From Stenotrophomonas rhizophila (GTDB taxonomy: Bacteria; Pseudomonadota; Gammaproteobacteria; Xanthomonadales; Xanthomonadaceae): 64,000 nucleotides of DNA. The translations under genes were made by a program, and so were the position numbers. The notes below the pieces were generated by a model. The model saw only the letters and a program-made list of their open reading frames with translations, had not been told where the DNA came from and did no database searches. Shown piece after piece: positions 26,825 through 36,157 of this stretch; the first letter of the stretch is position 1; the number at the start of each line of letters is the position of its first letter. The stretch spans positions 186,001 to 250,000 of the forward strand of contig NZ_RCDC01000005.1 of the NCBI RefSeq assembly GCF_003651185.1. The letters run 5' to 3'.

Positions 26825-27090
26825 TTTTCCGGAAAATCGGCGATCTGGGCGGTGGCGATGGCCTCTTCGGCCAGCAGCACCGGGATGCCGTCGTCCACGC
26901 GGAACACCTGCTTGCGGTCACGGGTCAGCAGGGCCTCGCGCAGCGTCTGCGCCTGCGGGCTGCCATCGGCCTTGAGCACGGCACCGCTGCCGATCGCGCG
27001 GTTGAGCGCGTCCAGACCGGTGGCGTCGAGCAGGGACAGGGGCTGGCGCGTATCGGGCGAGCACAGGAGGTCGAGCAGCTTGCGATCCAT
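26821..27090 (-). CDS. Trm112/YcaR-family small protein
   Basis: 89 aa. MDRKLLDLLCSPDTRQPL and the DDGIPVLLAEEA end match the Trm112p-like UPF0434 family. Some members activate methyltransferases. Only one of the usual zinc Cys residues is present. It is translationally coupled to nadC (ATGA overlap) and divergent from purE. Confidence 0.85.
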   Translation of the reverse strand: MDRKLLDLLCSPDTRQPLSLLDATGLDALNRAIGSGAVLKADGSPQAQTLREALLTRDRKQVFRVDDGIPVLLAEEAIATAQIADFPEK

Positions 27091-27149
27091 GGATTCTTCG
27101 TCTTGCGTGGAAGACGGCTAGAATACGTCTTTAAGGCAGGTGACGGCCA

Positions 27150-27653
27150 ATGACCCTCAACCAAACCGCGCCGCTCGTCGGCATCGTCATGGGATCCCGC
27201 TCGGATTGGGAAACCATGCAGCACGCCGCCCAGAAGCTGGATTCGCTGGGCGTTCCCTATGAAGTGAAAGTGGTTTCGGCGCACCGCACGCCGGACGTGC
27301 TGTTCACCTACGCCGAGCAGGCGGGCCAGCGTGGCCTGCGCGCGATCATCGCCGGTGCCGGCGGGGCCGCGCACCTGCCGGGCATGATCGCCGCCAAGAC
27401 CGCCGTGCCGGTGCTGGGCGTGCCGGTGCAGTCCAAGGCGCTGAACGGCATGGATTCGCTGCTCTCGATCGTGCAGATGCCGGCCGGTATCCCGGTCGCC
27501 ACCTTCGCCATCGGCAACGCCGGCGCCTCCAACGCGGCGTTGTTCGCAGCCGCCATGCTGGCCTCGGACCAGCCGGCGATCGGTGAAGCGCTCGAGGCCT
27601 TCCGCGCCCGCCAGACCGAAGACGTCATGGCCCACGACGATCCGCGTCAATGA
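27150..27653 (+). CDS. purE: N5-carboxyaminoimidazole ribonucleotide mutase
   Basis: 167 aa. It converts N5-CAIR to CAIR in purine synthesis. Conserved blocks are [36 protein letters not shown], and PVLGVPVQS. It overlaps purK by 4 bp, and the two enzymes act in sequence. Confidence 0.95.
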   Translation: MTLNQTAPLVGIVMGSRSDWETMQHAAQKLDSLGVPYEVKVVSAHRTPDVLFTYAEQAGQRGLRAIIAGAGGAAHLPGMIAAKTAVPVLGVPVQSKALNGMDSLLSIVQMPAGIPVATFAIGNAGASNAALFAAAMLASDQPAIGEALEAFRARQTEDVMAHDDPRQ

Positions 27654-28798
27654 CCCTCAGGACCGTTGGCATTCTGGGCGGCGGTCAGCTCGCCCGCATG
27701 ATGGTCCTGGCCGGTGCGCCGATGGGGCTGCGCTTCGAGCTGTTCGACCCGGCCGCCGATGCCTGTGGTGCCCAGGTGGCCCCGCTGCAGGTGGCCGCGT
27801 TCGAGGATGAGGCGGCCCTGGCTGCATTCGCCGCGCGCGTGGACGTGGTGACCTTCGATTTCGAGAACGTGCCGGCGCGCAGCGCCACGTTCCTGGCCGA
27901 GCGCGTGCCGGTGTATCCCAATCCGGATGCGCTGGCCGTGGCCCAGGATCGGCTCAGCGAGAAGACCCTGTTCCAGTCGCTGGGCATCCCGCTGCCGGCC
28001 TTCGCCGATATCCGCAGCCGCGACGAACTGGCGGCCAAGGTCGCCGAGTTCGGCATGCCCTGCATCGTCAAGACCCGCCGGCTGGGCTATGACGGCAAGG
28101 GCCAGTTCCGGATTCGCAGCGCGGCCGACATCGACGCGGCATGGGAAACCCTCGGCAGCTACGTCGAAAAGACCGGCCTGATTCTGGAAGGCTTCGTCGC
28201 CTTTGATCGCGAGGTCAGCGTGGTGGCGGTCCGCGGGCAGGATGGCGAGTTCCGCGCCTGGCCGATCACCGGCAACTGGCACGTCAATGGCGTGCTCTCG
28301 GCCAGTCTGGCCCCGGCGCAGCTGCCGGCGGCCCAGTACGAGGCGGCCATCGGCTACGCACGTACGCTGGCCGAGCGCCTGGACTATGTGGGCGTGTTCG
28401 CGCTCGAACTGTTCTGCCGCGGCGATGAACTGCTGGCCAACGAGATGGCGCCGCGCGTGCACAACTCCGGCCACTGGACCATCGAAGGCAGCGAGACCTC
28501 GCAGTTCGAGAACCATCTGCGTGCCGTGCTTGGCCTGCCGCTGGGCGACACGCGCATGCTGGGCCATGCCTGCATGCTCAACTGGATCGGCCAGATGCCC
28601 GGTGCCGCGGCCGTGCTCGGCCAGGCCAGCGGCCATTGGCACGATTACGGTAAGCAGGCGCGGGACGGCCGCAAGGTCGGCCATGCCACGCTGCGTGATG
28701 ATGATGCGGCGGCGCTGGCCGGTGCATTGGAAAGCGTCGGTGCGCAGCTTGATCGCGGTGAGCAGGTCGCGCCGGTGATCAAGATCCTGCGCGGTTGA
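27650..28798 (+). CDS. purK: N5-carboxyaminoimidazole ribonucleotide synthase
   Basis: 382 aa ATP-grasp enzyme that carboxylates AIR using ATP and bicarbonate. Blocks are [42 protein letters not shown], and [14 protein letters not shown]. It starts within the purE stop. Confidence 0.95.
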   Translation: MTLRTVGILGGGQLARMMVLAGAPMGLRFELFDPAADACGAQVAPLQVAAFEDEAALAAFAARVDVVTFDFENVPARSATFLAERVPVYPNPDALAVAQDRLSEKTLFQSLGIPLPAFADIRSRDELAAKVAEFGMPCIVKTRRLGYDGKGQFRIRSAADIDAAWETLGSYVEKTGLILEGFVAFDREVSVVAVRGQDGEFRAWPITGNWHVNGVLSASLAPAQLPAAQYEAAIGYARTLAERLDYVGVFALELFCRGDELLANEMAPRVHNSGHWTIEGSETSQFENHLRAVLGLPLGDTRMLGHACMLNWIGQMPGAAAVLGQASGHWHDYGKQARDGRKVGHATLRDDDAAALAGALESVGAQLDRGEQVAPVIKILRG

Positions 28799-28805
28799 GC
28801 ATCGG

Positions 28806-28829
28806 GTAGTGCCGGCCGTTGGCCGGCAC
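28806..28829 (+). repeat. Single GTAG (SMAG/REP-type) element
   Basis: GTAG followed by GTGCCGGCC, GTT, GGCCGGCAC, a perfect 9-bp stem with a 3-base loop. It lies between the convergent ends of purK and sodB and may act as a transcript end. Confidence 0.7.
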
Positions 28830-28833
28830 CGCC

Positions 28834-29415
28834 TCAATCGCGCAATTGCGCGGTGACGAAGTCCCAGTTCACCAGCTTCCAGAACGCCTCCAGATAGCGC
28901 GCGCGCTCATTCTGGTAGTCGGTGTAATACGCGTGTTCCCACACATCGCAGGCCAGCAGCGGAGTGCTCTCGCCGGTCAGCGGCGTGCCCGCATTGCGCG
29001 TGACCTGGATCGCCAGTGCGCCATTGGGGTGCTGCACCAGCCACACCCAGCCCGAGCCGAACAGACTCAGCGCGGCGCGGTCGAAGGCCTCGCGCAGGCG
29101 CTTGGCATCGCCGAAATGACGGGTCACCAGTTCGCCCAGCCGACCCTGCGGATCGCCACCGGCGCGCGGGTGCAGGCATTGGAAATAGAACTGGTGGTTC
29201 CAGGCCTGGGCGGCCGCATCGAACAGGCTGCCCTGGGTCTGGCGGACGATCTCCTCCAGCGGCAGCTCGGCCAGCTCCGTGCCTTCGATACGGGCGTTCA
29301 CTGCCTCCAGATAAGCCCGGAAGTGCCGCCCGTGGTGCAGGTCGAGCGTCTCCGCCGACAGGTGGGGTTGCAGAGCGGCGCGGTCATAAGGAAGGCGAGG
29401 TAGTTCTAGAGGCAT
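28834..29415 (-). CDS. sodB: Superoxide dismutase (Fe/Mn family)
   Basis: 193 aa. The four metal ligands are visible: His in LHHGRHFRAYLEA, His in AWNHQFYFQCL, then Asp and His in LACDVWEHAYY. The overall sequence is closer to the Fe branch, but Fe versus Mn use cannot be decided by eye. The start MPLELPRLPYD gives the usual N-terminus. It is divergent from the glutaredoxin gene. Confidence 0.88.
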   Translation of the reverse strand: MPLELPRLPYDRAALQPHLSAETLDLHHGRHFRAYLEAVNARIEGTELAELPLEEIVRQTQGSLFDAAAQAWNHQFYFQCLHPRAGGDPQGRLGELVTRHFGDAKRLREAFDRAALSLFGSGWVWLVQHPNGALAIQVTRNAGTPLTGESTPLLACDVWEHAYYTDYQNERARYLEAFWKLVNWDFVTAQLRD

Positions 29416-29577
29416 GGGCACGGCAGATTGGGAGGGAAGAGCGCCGATCCATGGCGGATCGTCATCAGTGTGGCCGATGGCAGGGTGCCCACCACGCGAA
29501 GGTAGGGCATACAATGGCGGTCAGGGAAGTCTATCCGACCGGTGAGGCCGGGTTGTCCCATTGGAGGGAGAGTCGTT

Positions 29578-29898
29578 GTGGCGGTGATGCAGCAGATCCA
29601 GTCCGAAGTCGAACGTTACCCCCTCGTGTTGTTCATGAAGGGCACTCCGCAATATCCCATGTGCGGCTTTTCCAGCCGTGCCATCCAGGCGTTGATGGCC
29701 GCCGGCGCGATCGCGCTGCGCACGGTCAACGTGCTGGAAGAACCCGAGATCCGCGCCAACCTGCCGCGTTTCTCCAACCTGCCGACCTTCCCGCAGCTGT
29801 TCATCCACGGCGAGCTGATCGGCGGCTGCGACATCGTGCTGGAGCTGTTCGAATCCGGCGAGCTCAAGCGCATCGTCGAAGAGGCCTCCCAGCCGTGA
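29578..29898 (+). CDS. grxD: Grx4-type monothiol glutaredoxin
   Basis: 106 aa. The active site is CGFS within QYPMCGFSSRAIQAL, and the glutathione-binding TFPQLFIHGELIGGCDIV follows. CGFS glutaredoxins carry and pass on [2Fe-2S] clusters. GTG 29578 lies just after GGAGGGAGAG and is preferred; the ATG at 29587 is the alternative. The SDR gene overlaps its stop by 4 bp. Confidence 0.9.
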   Translation: MAVMQQIQSEVERYPLVLFMKGTPQYPMCGFSSRAIQALMAAGAIALRTVNVLEEPEIRANLPRFSNLPTFPQLFIHGELIGGCDIVLELFESGELKRIVEEASQP

Positions 29899-30635
29899 GT
29901 GCGGTCCCGTCCGTGGTGGTCGGGACCGGATCGCTCGCCGATCGCGTCATTCTTATCGCCGGCGCCGGGGGAGGCTTCGGCAGCGCCGCGGCCGTCGCCT
30001 GCGCGCAGGCCGGGGCAACCGTGGTCCTGCTGGGGCGCAAACCCCGCCGCCTGGATCGCGTCTATGCCGCCGTCGAAGCAGCTGGCCCCGAGCCGCTGCT
30101 GTATCCGCTGGATCTGGAAGGCGCCACCCCGGACGACTACGCCACCTTGGCCGAGCGCCTGCAATCCGAACTCGGCCATCTGGACGGGGTGCTCTACTGC
30201 GCGGCCGATTTCGCCGGGCTGACCCCGTTCGAGCTGGCCGACCCGGCTGCCTTCGCCCGCGCCATCCACGTGAACCTGACCGCGCCGGCCTGGCTGGCCC
30301 AGGCCTGCCTGCCGCTGCTGCGCCAGAGCGACGATGCCGCACTGGTGTTCACCGTGGATGATCCCGCGCGGGTAGGGCAGGCCTACTGGGGCGGCTACGG
30401 CGCCGCCCAGCACGGCCTGCGCGGCCTGATCGCTTCCCTGCATGATGAACTGGGCCGCAGCCCGGTCCGGGTCAGTGGCCTGCAGCCGGGCCCGATGCGT
30501 ACGGCGCTGCGCGCCCGTGCTTTTTCCTTGGATGAAGACCGCACCGCCCGTGACCCGGCCGACTGCGCCGCCGCGGCGGTCCTGCTGCTGTCTGCTGCCG
30601 GCAGCGCGTATCGCGGCCAGATTCTCGACGCCTGA
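29895..30635 (+). CDS. SDR-fold protein (YciK-like) lacking catalytic Lys
   Basis: 246 aa from a GTG overlapping the grxD stop. The nucleotide-binding motif GAGGGFGS (residues 23-30), the LDGVLYCAADF strand and the LQPGPMRTALRARAF end resemble E. coli YciK. The active site is altered: where SDRs have YxxxK this protein has Tyr168-GAA-Gln172, and the usual preceding Ser is not apparent. It may bind NAD(P) without acting as a standard dehydrogenase. A much longer open frame upstream is shadow sequence over sodB and grxD. Confidence 0.78.
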   Translation: MSAVPSVVVGTGSLADRVILIAGAGGGFGSAAAVACAQAGATVVLLGRKPRRLDRVYAAVEAAGPEPLLYPLDLEGATPDDYATLAERLQSELGHLDGVLYCAADFAGLTPFELADPAAFARAIHVNLTAPAWLAQACLPLLRQSDDAALVFTVDDPARVGQAYWGGYGAAQHGLRGLIASLHDELGRSPVRVSGLQPGPMRTALRARAFSLDEDRTARDPADCAAAAVLLLSAAGSAYRGQILDA

Positions 30636-30661
30636 CGGCGGGAAGGGCGTCACCGTCGGGT

Positions 30662-30691
30662 GACCGTGCCCAGGGCGACCGTGCCCAGGGC
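30662..30691 (+). repeat. Perfect tandem duplication of a 15-mer
   Basis: GACCGTGCCCAGGGC occurs twice head to tail, just after the SDR gene. This is the kind of unit that changes copy number by slippage. Confidence 0.85.
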
Positions 30692-30708
30692 CGTCCCACG
30701 GCTGTCAG

Positions 30709-30731
30709 GTAGTGCCGGCCGCTGGCCGGCT
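30709..30731 (+). repeat. Single GTAG (SMAG/REP-type) element
   Basis: GTAGTGCCGGCCGCTGGCCG plus GC is the same unit as the copy at 11031 and lies between the SDR gene and the receptor gene. Confidence 0.75.
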
Positions 30732-31034
30732 CCCCAGTGAACCTTGAAAACCCCGCGGGGACCCTCCCGAAACCGCTGGCGGCGCCAAATGGCCCGCATT
30801 CAGCCGGTCATAAATAGATGTGAAGATAGCGTCACGATCCCGTTGTGATGGCGTGTGTTTTGTCTCCAAACCGTCACAATCCAAGGCTATCGTGTTAATC
30901 TAGTGTTAACCGTTGCGGCTGAAACCAGCTCGCGGCTAGGGAACCCAGATAAAAGTCCAGTCAGCCGCCAGCAAGGCTGCTTGGGCGCGTTTTTTTCTCC
31001 GCCATCGCCAATCTCGCATCGAGGCTACTCCCCA

Positions 31035-34000
31035 ATGACCCACTCCCGTTGTCTCCGGATGTCCAAGCTGACGCTTGGTCTCATGGCTGCACTTGCCGCC
31101 GCCCCCGCCTTCGCCCAGAGCACCTCTGCCGGTGTCGGCGGTCAGGTTACGGGCGCTGCAGGCGCGCCTGTCGCTGGTGCCGAAGTCACCATCACGCACA
31201 CCGAGTCGGGCACGGTCAGCCGTGCGACCACCGATGCGTCGGGTCGTTACAACGCGCGCGGCCTGCGCGTGGGTGGTCCGTACACCATCACCATCACCAA
31301 GTCCGGGGAGGGCACCCGCACCGAAGAGGGCGTGTATCTGAACCTGGACAAGGTCACCAACGTCAGCGCCGCCTTGACTGGTGACGTGGCAACGCTTGAT
31401 TCGGTCAGTGTCGTTGCCTCGCGCATGCCGGAAGCCTTTACCTCGGACAACAAGGGCGTTGCCACCAATCTGAGCCGTCAGGATCTGGACCGCACGCCGA
31501 CCCCGGATCGCTCGATCCAGAACGTTGTGCGTATGGATCCGCGCGTGGTCGTCACCGATCGCGACCGCGGTGCGTTCTCGGCAATGGGCCAGAACAATCG
31601 TTACAACAGCATCACGATCGACACGATCAACGCCGGTGACCCCTTTGGTTTGAATGACAACGGCCTGCCGACGAAGGGTACGCCGATTTCGCAGGACGCG
31701 ATTGAAAGCTACAACATCTCGACGGCCAACTTTGACGTGGCTACCCGCCGCGGCGTCGGCGCTTGGGTCAATGCAGTCACCAAGAGCGGCACCAACGAGT
31801 TCCATGGTTCGGCGTACTACGTCTACCAGGATCCGGATGACATGGTCGGCAAGAGCCAGAACGGCGCGAAGTGGACCGGTTTCACCAAGGACACCACCAA
31901 GGGCGCGACGGTTGGCGGCCCGATCCTGAAGGACAAGCTGTTCTTCTTCGCCTCCTATGAAGAAAGCATCAAGGAGAGCCCGGGCTCGCTGTGGGGCACT
32001 GCCGATTCCGGCGCTGCCAGCACCGTTTCGGGTGTCACCACTGCGGACCTGAACCGCATCACGGCTGCCGCTGATCGCTTTGGCGTCGTCGCCGGTGATA
32101 CCTCTTCGGCAAATGCGGATATCGAGAGCAAGCGCTACCTGGCCAAGATCGACTGGAACATCAACGATTTCCACCGTGCCAGCCTTCGCTTCAGTCGTAC
32201 CGAGGAAGACGAGCCGATCGTCACCGCCAGCTCGACCGATCAGCTGAAGCTGTCGAGCAACTGGTACAACGTCGCCAAGGAAAACACCAGCTACGCGCTG
32301 AGTTTCTATGATGACTGGAGCGACACCTTCTCGACCGAAGCGTCCGTGGGCTACAGCAAGTTCGACCAGAGCCGTGTGCCGCTGGCCGGTGGTTACCAGC
32401 CGGAAATCACCGTCCGCACCAGCGGCCGTGACACCGGTCCGAGCGTCGTTCTCGGCACGGAATATTCCAGCCAGGCAAACGTGCTGGGTACCAAGTCGCT
32501 GACGGCCTACTTCGCCGGTAGCTGGTTCCTGGGCGATCACGTGATCAAGGCTGGTTTCGACTACCAGCAGGATGAGGTGTACAACCTGTTCCTGCAGCGC
32601 TACAACGGCACGTACGAGTTCAACTCGATTGCCGATTTCGAGAACGGCACCTATCGTCGCTATCGCCTCGCCCAGCCCGCAGCTGGTTATGGCTTGAGCA
32701 ACGTTGCAGCCGAGTTCAAGCTGAAGCAGTACGGTCTGTTCCTGCAGGACACCTGGCAGGCGACCGATCGCCTGTCCGTCCAGTACGGCCTGCGTTATGA
32801 CATGCCGAAGGTGAACCCGCTGCCGACCCTGAACGAGTGTTTCGCCGCCGATCCGGGCACCTTGGGCAATCTGGGTTCGTGCGGTCTGCGTAACAATCCG
32901 GCCAACCCGGGTGCGGCAACTGGCGGCTTCGGCTATGCCAACACGGGCACCATTGATGGAAACAGCGTGGTGCAGCCGCGCGTGTCGTTCAATTACGAGT
33001 TTGACAGCGAGCGTCCGACTCAGTTGCGTGGTGGCGCGGGTCTGTTCGTTTCCAACACGCCGGCCGTGTGGATCGGCAACCCGTATTCGAACAACGGCGT
33101 TGCTGTGACCAGCTACGACATCAACCGCCTGCGCCTGCCCAGCGATCCGCTGTTCAGCGGCGACGGCGCCAACCAGAACGTTCCGGGTGGCGTGATCACC
33201 CCGCCTGGACTGGGTACCTCCAACATGACGGTGAATGTGGTCGATCCGGACTTCAAGCTCCCGGCCGTGTGGAAGTACACGTTGGGCCTGGACCATCAGC
33301 TTCCTTGGTCGGACCTGGTGTTCACTGCCGAATACCAGCATCTTGAAGTCGACAAGGGCATCATCTACCGCGATCTGAACACCGGTGCTCCGACCGGCAC
33401 GCTGCCGGACGGCCGCTTCACCTACGCCCGCAACCCGGCTGGTGCTCCGGCCAGCGCCAATACGCCCAACTGGAACAAGAACCCGTCCTTCGGCAATGTC
33501 ATTGAACTGGCAAATACCGACAAGGGCAGCTCGGACAACTTCACCGTTTCGTTGAAGAAGCCGTTCAATGGTTCGTGGTCGGGCATGCTGGCTTACACGT
33601 ACAGCCGCGCCAAGGAAGTCAATCCGGGCACCTCGAGCGTTGCGTACAGCAGCTATCAGAACAACGCGTGGTACAACCCGGGTGAGGACGTGCTGTCGAC
33701 GTCGAACTACTCGATTCCGAACCGCATCATCGCGTCGCTGAGCTGGGAGCGTAAGTTCTTCGGCGATTATGCGACCCGCGTGTCTGCCTTCTATGACGGT
33801 CATACCGGCGCGCCGTACAGCTGGGTGTTCGGCAACGATGCCCAGGGTCTCGGCATCTCGGGTCGTTCGCTTGCCTACGTCCCGAGTGGTCCGGGCGATG
33901 TGGTCTGGGCAAATGCCGCCTCCGCTGCGATGGCAGATTCGTTCTGGGACTATCTTGGCAACAGCACCGACCTGAGTCGTGCAGCTGGCTCGGTGGCCAA

Positions 34001-34346
34001 TCGCAACGCCAGCCGCGCTGGCTGGGTGAATCAGATCGATCTTTCCTTCAGCCAGGAAATCCCTGGTTTCATGAAGGGTCACAAGGGTGAGATCCGCCTC
34101 GACATGTTCAACGTGTTGAACATGATCGACAAGAACTGGGGTATCGAACACCGCGCTGACTTCCCGTTGATCCGTCGCTTGGCCGACGTCTCGGGTGTCA
34201 GTGCCGATGGCAAGTACATCTACGACATCTCGGGCACCAACTACAACGCTGGTGGCGTTTACTCGCCGAAGGCGCTCGCGGTCAATGAAAGCCTGAGCCC
34301 GTCGCAGCGCTGGTCTCTGCTGCTGACCCTGCGTTACACCTTCTGA
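31035..34346 (+). CDS. oar: Oar-type TonB-dependent outer-membrane receptor
   Basis: 1103 aa. A signal peptide (LGLMAALAAAPAFA) is followed by a carboxypeptidase-regulatory-like beta domain (about 30-115; VAGAEVTITHTESGTVSRATTDASG), a plug domain (SIQNVVRMDPRVVV) and a long beta-barrel that ends in RYTF, the terminal Phe used by the Bam machinery. This matches the Oar family abundant in Xanthomonadaceae; the cargo is unknown. Codon use is less GC-biased than in neighbours, as seen in highly expressed genes. It is followed by a strong terminator and stands alone. The start MTHSRC is chosen for its signal peptide. Confidence 0.88.
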   Translation: MTHSRCLRMSKLTLGLMAALAAAPAFAQSTSAGVGGQVTGAAGAPVAGAEVTITHTESGTVSRATTDASGRYNARGLRVGGPYTITITKSGEGTRTEEGVYLNLDKVTNVSAALTGDVATLDSVSVVASRMPEAFTSDNKGVATNLSRQDLDRTPTPDRSIQNVVRMDPRVVVTDRDRGAFSAMGQNNRYNSITIDTINAGDPFGLNDNGLPTKGTPISQDAIESYNISTANFDVATRRGVGAWVNAVTKSGTNEFHGSAYYVYQDPDDMVGKSQNGAKWTGFTKDTTKGATVGGPILKDKLFFFASYEESIKESPGSLWGTADSGAASTVSGVTTADLNRITAAADRFGVVAGDTSSANADIESKRYLAKIDWNINDFHRASLRFSRTEEDEPIVTASSTDQLKLSSNWYNVAKENTSYALSFYDDWSDTFSTEASVGYSKFDQSRVPLAGGYQPEITVRTSGRDTGPSVVLGTEYSSQANVLGTKSLTAYFAGSWFLGDHVIKAGFDYQQDEVYNLFLQRYNGTYEFNSIADFENGTYRRYRLAQPAAGYGLSNVAAEFKLKQYGLFLQDTWQATDRLSVQYGLRYDMPKVNPLPTLNECFAADPGTLGNLGSCGLRNNPANPGAATGGFGYANTGTIDGNSVVQPRVSFNYEFDSERPTQLRGGAGLFVSNTPAVWIGNPYSNNGVAVTSYDINRLRLPSDPLFSGDGANQNVPGGVITPPGLGTSNMTVNVVDPDFKLPAVWKYTLGLDHQLPWSDLVFTAEYQHLEVDKGIIYRDLNTGAPTGTLPDGRFTYARNPAGAPASANTPNWNKNPSFGNVIELANTDKGSSDNFTVSLKKPFNGSWSGMLAYTYSRAKEVNPGTSSVAYSSYQNNAWYNPGEDVLSTSNYSIPNRIIASLSWERKFFGDYATRVSAFYDGHTGAPYSWVFGNDAQGLGISGRSLAYVPSGPGDVVWANAASAAMADSFWDYLGNSTDLSRAAGSVANRNASRAGWVNQIDLSFSQEIPGFMKGHKGEIRLDMFNVLNMIDKNWGIEHRADFPLIRRLADVSGVSADGKYIYDISGTNYNAGGVYSPKALAVNESLSPSQRWSLLLTLRYTF

Positions 34347-34374
34347 TTGCTGTACTGATGTGAAGGTGACGGAG

Positions 34375-34406
34375 ACGGCTGGGGGCATCCCCAGCCGTTT
34401 CTTTTT
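34375..34406 (+). terminator. Strong Rho-independent terminator after oar
   Basis: ACGGCTGGGG, loop GCAT, CCCCAGCCGT, then TTCTTTTT. The stem is perfect over 10 bp. Confidence 0.92.
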
Positions 34407-34523
34407 GCGCGGACCAGACAAGCCCTTGTGCCTTGGGGTCGGGGCGTGTAGGCTTCGCGGGCTTGGCACCTTCGCGTGCAGGGGCGGTATGGGGCAGATG
34501 TCAGGCTCCTCGAATTGATGTCC
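34407..34523 (+). ncRNA. Possible small RNA between two terminators
   Basis: About 115 bases separate the oar terminator from a second Rho-independent terminator, with no coding frame of note. A weak promoter-like pair (TTGTGC, 17 bases, TAGGCT) lies near the left end. The second terminator needs a transcript to stop, which could be an sRNA or merely read-through from oar. Confidence 0.35.
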
Positions 34524-34556
34524 AAACGGTCGGGTTTCCCGGCCGTTTTGCTTTTT
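34524..34556 (+). terminator. Second Rho-independent terminator upstream of ppnN
   Basis: AAACGGTCGGG, loop TTT, CCCGGCCGTTT (one G-T pair) followed by TGCTTTTT, 45 bp before the ppnN start. Confidence 0.75.
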
Positions 34557-34601
34557 AAGGGGGCAGCGGTACAGTCGGTAACCTTGAGGAAAGCGAAAAA
34601 G

Positions 34602-35996
34602 ATGGACATGACGATCAACGAAAAGCCGGCGCGGACGCTGCCGGTGCAGGACGCGCGGATCTACCCGCGCGGTGGGCTGGATGTGTTGTCGCGCGCGGAA
34701 GTGGCGCGCCTGCGCGATGCCTCCGGTGGCGGTATGCACGAGCTGCTGCGCCGCTGCGCGCTGGCCGTGCTGACCAGCGGCAGTGCTTCGGACGATCCGC
34801 GCGCGGCGCGCGATCTGTATCCCGATTTCGATATCCAGGTGGCCCAGCAGGACCGCGGCGTGCGCATCGATCTGGTCAACGCGCCGGCGATGGCCTTCGT
34901 GGATGGCGAGATCATCCGCGGCGTGGCCGAGCTGCTGTTCGCGGTGGTCCGCGATCTGGCCTACATGGCCATCGAGATGGGCCCGGCGTACGCGGCGGAG
35001 CTGGAATCTTCGGAAGGCATCACCAACGCGGTGTTCGGGCTGCTGCGCAACGCGCGCATCCTCAACCCGGGCGACCCGAACCTGGTGGTCTGCTGGGGCG
35101 GCCATTCGATCGGCCGCGATGAGTATCTGTACACCAAACAGGTCGGCTACGAGCTGGGCCTGCGCGGGCTGGACATCTGCACCGGCTGCGGCCCGGGTGC
35201 GATGAAGGGCCCGATGAAGGGCGCCACCATCGCCCACGCCAAGCAGCGCAAGACCACCACGCGTTACATCGGCCTGACCGAGCCGGGCATCATCGCCGCC
35301 GAGTCGCCGAACCCGATCGTGAACCACCTGGTGATCATGCCGGACATCGAGAAGCGTCTCGAAGCGTTCGTGCGTATCGGCCACGGCATCATCGTGTTCG
35401 CCGGCGGTGTCGGCACCGCGGAGGAGATCCTGTATCTGCTGGGCATCCTGCTGCGCGACGAGAACAAGGACCTGCCATTCCCGCTGATCCTGACCGGCCC
35501 GACCGTCGCCGCGCCGTACTTCGAGCAGATCGACCGCTTCATCCGCCTCACCCTGGGTGAGGAAGCTGCCAGCCGCTACGAAATCATCATCGGCGACCCG
35601 GTCAACGTGGCCCGCAAGATGGCCCAGGGCATCAAGCGCGTGCGCGAGCACCGCCTGGCGCAGAAGGACTCGTTCTTCTTCAACTGGTCGATCGAGATTC
35701 CGTGGGAATACCAGCAGCCGTTCGTGCCGACCCACGAGGCGATGGCCGCGCTGGACCTGCATCACGGCCGTCCGCCGCATGCCCTGGCGGCCGACCTGCG
35801 TCGCGCGTTCTCCGGCATCGTGGCCGGCAACGTGAAGGAAGACGGCATGCGCCGCATCGAGCAGTTCGGTCCGTTCGAGATCCATGGCGATGCGGACATG
35901 ATGCAGGCCCTGGATGAGCTGCTGCGCGCCTTCGTCGAACAGCGCCGCATGAAGATCTCGGGCGAGTACCAGCCCTGCTACAAGGTCATGGCCTGA
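34602..35996 (+). CDS. ppnN: Nucleotide 5'-monophosphate nucleosidase PpnN (YgdH)
   Basis: 464 aa. The central LOG-type nucleosidase domain has the phosphate-binding GPGAMKGPMKGA and GGVGTAEEILYL motifs; N- and C-terminal flanks match the PpnN family that binds (p)ppGpp in E. coli. It splits nucleotide monophosphates to base and ribose 5-phosphate. ATG 34602 follows GAGGAAA; a second Met lies two codons later. A longer frame upstream crosses a terminator and is not used. Confidence 0.9.
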   Translation: MDMTINEKPARTLPVQDARIYPRGGLDVLSRAEVARLRDASGGGMHELLRRCALAVLTSGSASDDPRAARDLYPDFDIQVAQQDRGVRIDLVNAPAMAFVDGEIIRGVAELLFAVVRDLAYMAIEMGPAYAAELESSEGITNAVFGLLRNARILNPGDPNLVVCWGGHSIGRDEYLYTKQVGYELGLRGLDICTGCGPGAMKGPMKGATIAHAKQRKTTTRYIGLTEPGIIAAESPNPIVNHLVIMPDIEKRLEAFVRIGHGIIVFAGGVGTAEEILYLLGILLRDENKDLPFPLILTGPTVAAPYFEQIDRFIRLTLGEEAASRYEIIIGDPVNVARKMAQGIKRVREHRLAQKDSFFFNWSIEIPWEYQQPFVPTHEAMAALDLHHGRPPHALAADLRRAFSGIVAGNVKEDGMRRIEQFGPFEIHGDADMMQALDELLRAFVEQRRMKISGEYQPCYKVMA

Positions 35997-36157
35997 GGCC
36001 CTGACCGGGCCGGCGGCGGGCAGGGGCCGGCCGTCGGTCTGGATCTGCGTCAACTGATTGACGCCTGTCGCCTCCGGGCGACCGTTCGTCCTGCCGCCTC
36101 TTGCTGATCGGCGGCGGGACGTTCATCTTCTGTGTCATCAACGCTGGGGAGCGTTTC

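Larger units (their letters stand above)
30636..31034. other. Intergenic region with tandem repeat, REP element and long oar leader
   Basis: About 400 bp without a gene. It holds the 15-bp tandem repeat, a GTAG element, then AT-richer sequence with GTGTTAA repeated twice (30893-30910), and a leader in which a weak CAGCC/GGCTG hairpin is followed by a run of seven T (around 30960-31000), about 35 bp before the receptor start. The promoter could not be placed with confidence. Confidence 0.5.

Noticed and set aside
29016..29894. N-terminal extension of the SDR frame
   Set aside because: It overlaps sodB and grxD and is non-conserved; the SDR fold starts at the GTG coupled to grxD.
30815..30900. 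A Clp/CRP-like site upstream of the receptor gene
   Set aside because: TGTGA and TCAC occur but with 8 rather than 6 bases between them, so the match is poor.
30936..36053. A 1705-codon minus-strand open frame
   Set aside because: It is antisense to the receptor and ppnN genes, its translation lacks any family motif and is His/Arg/Val-rich, and it arises from stop-poor GC-rich codon bias.
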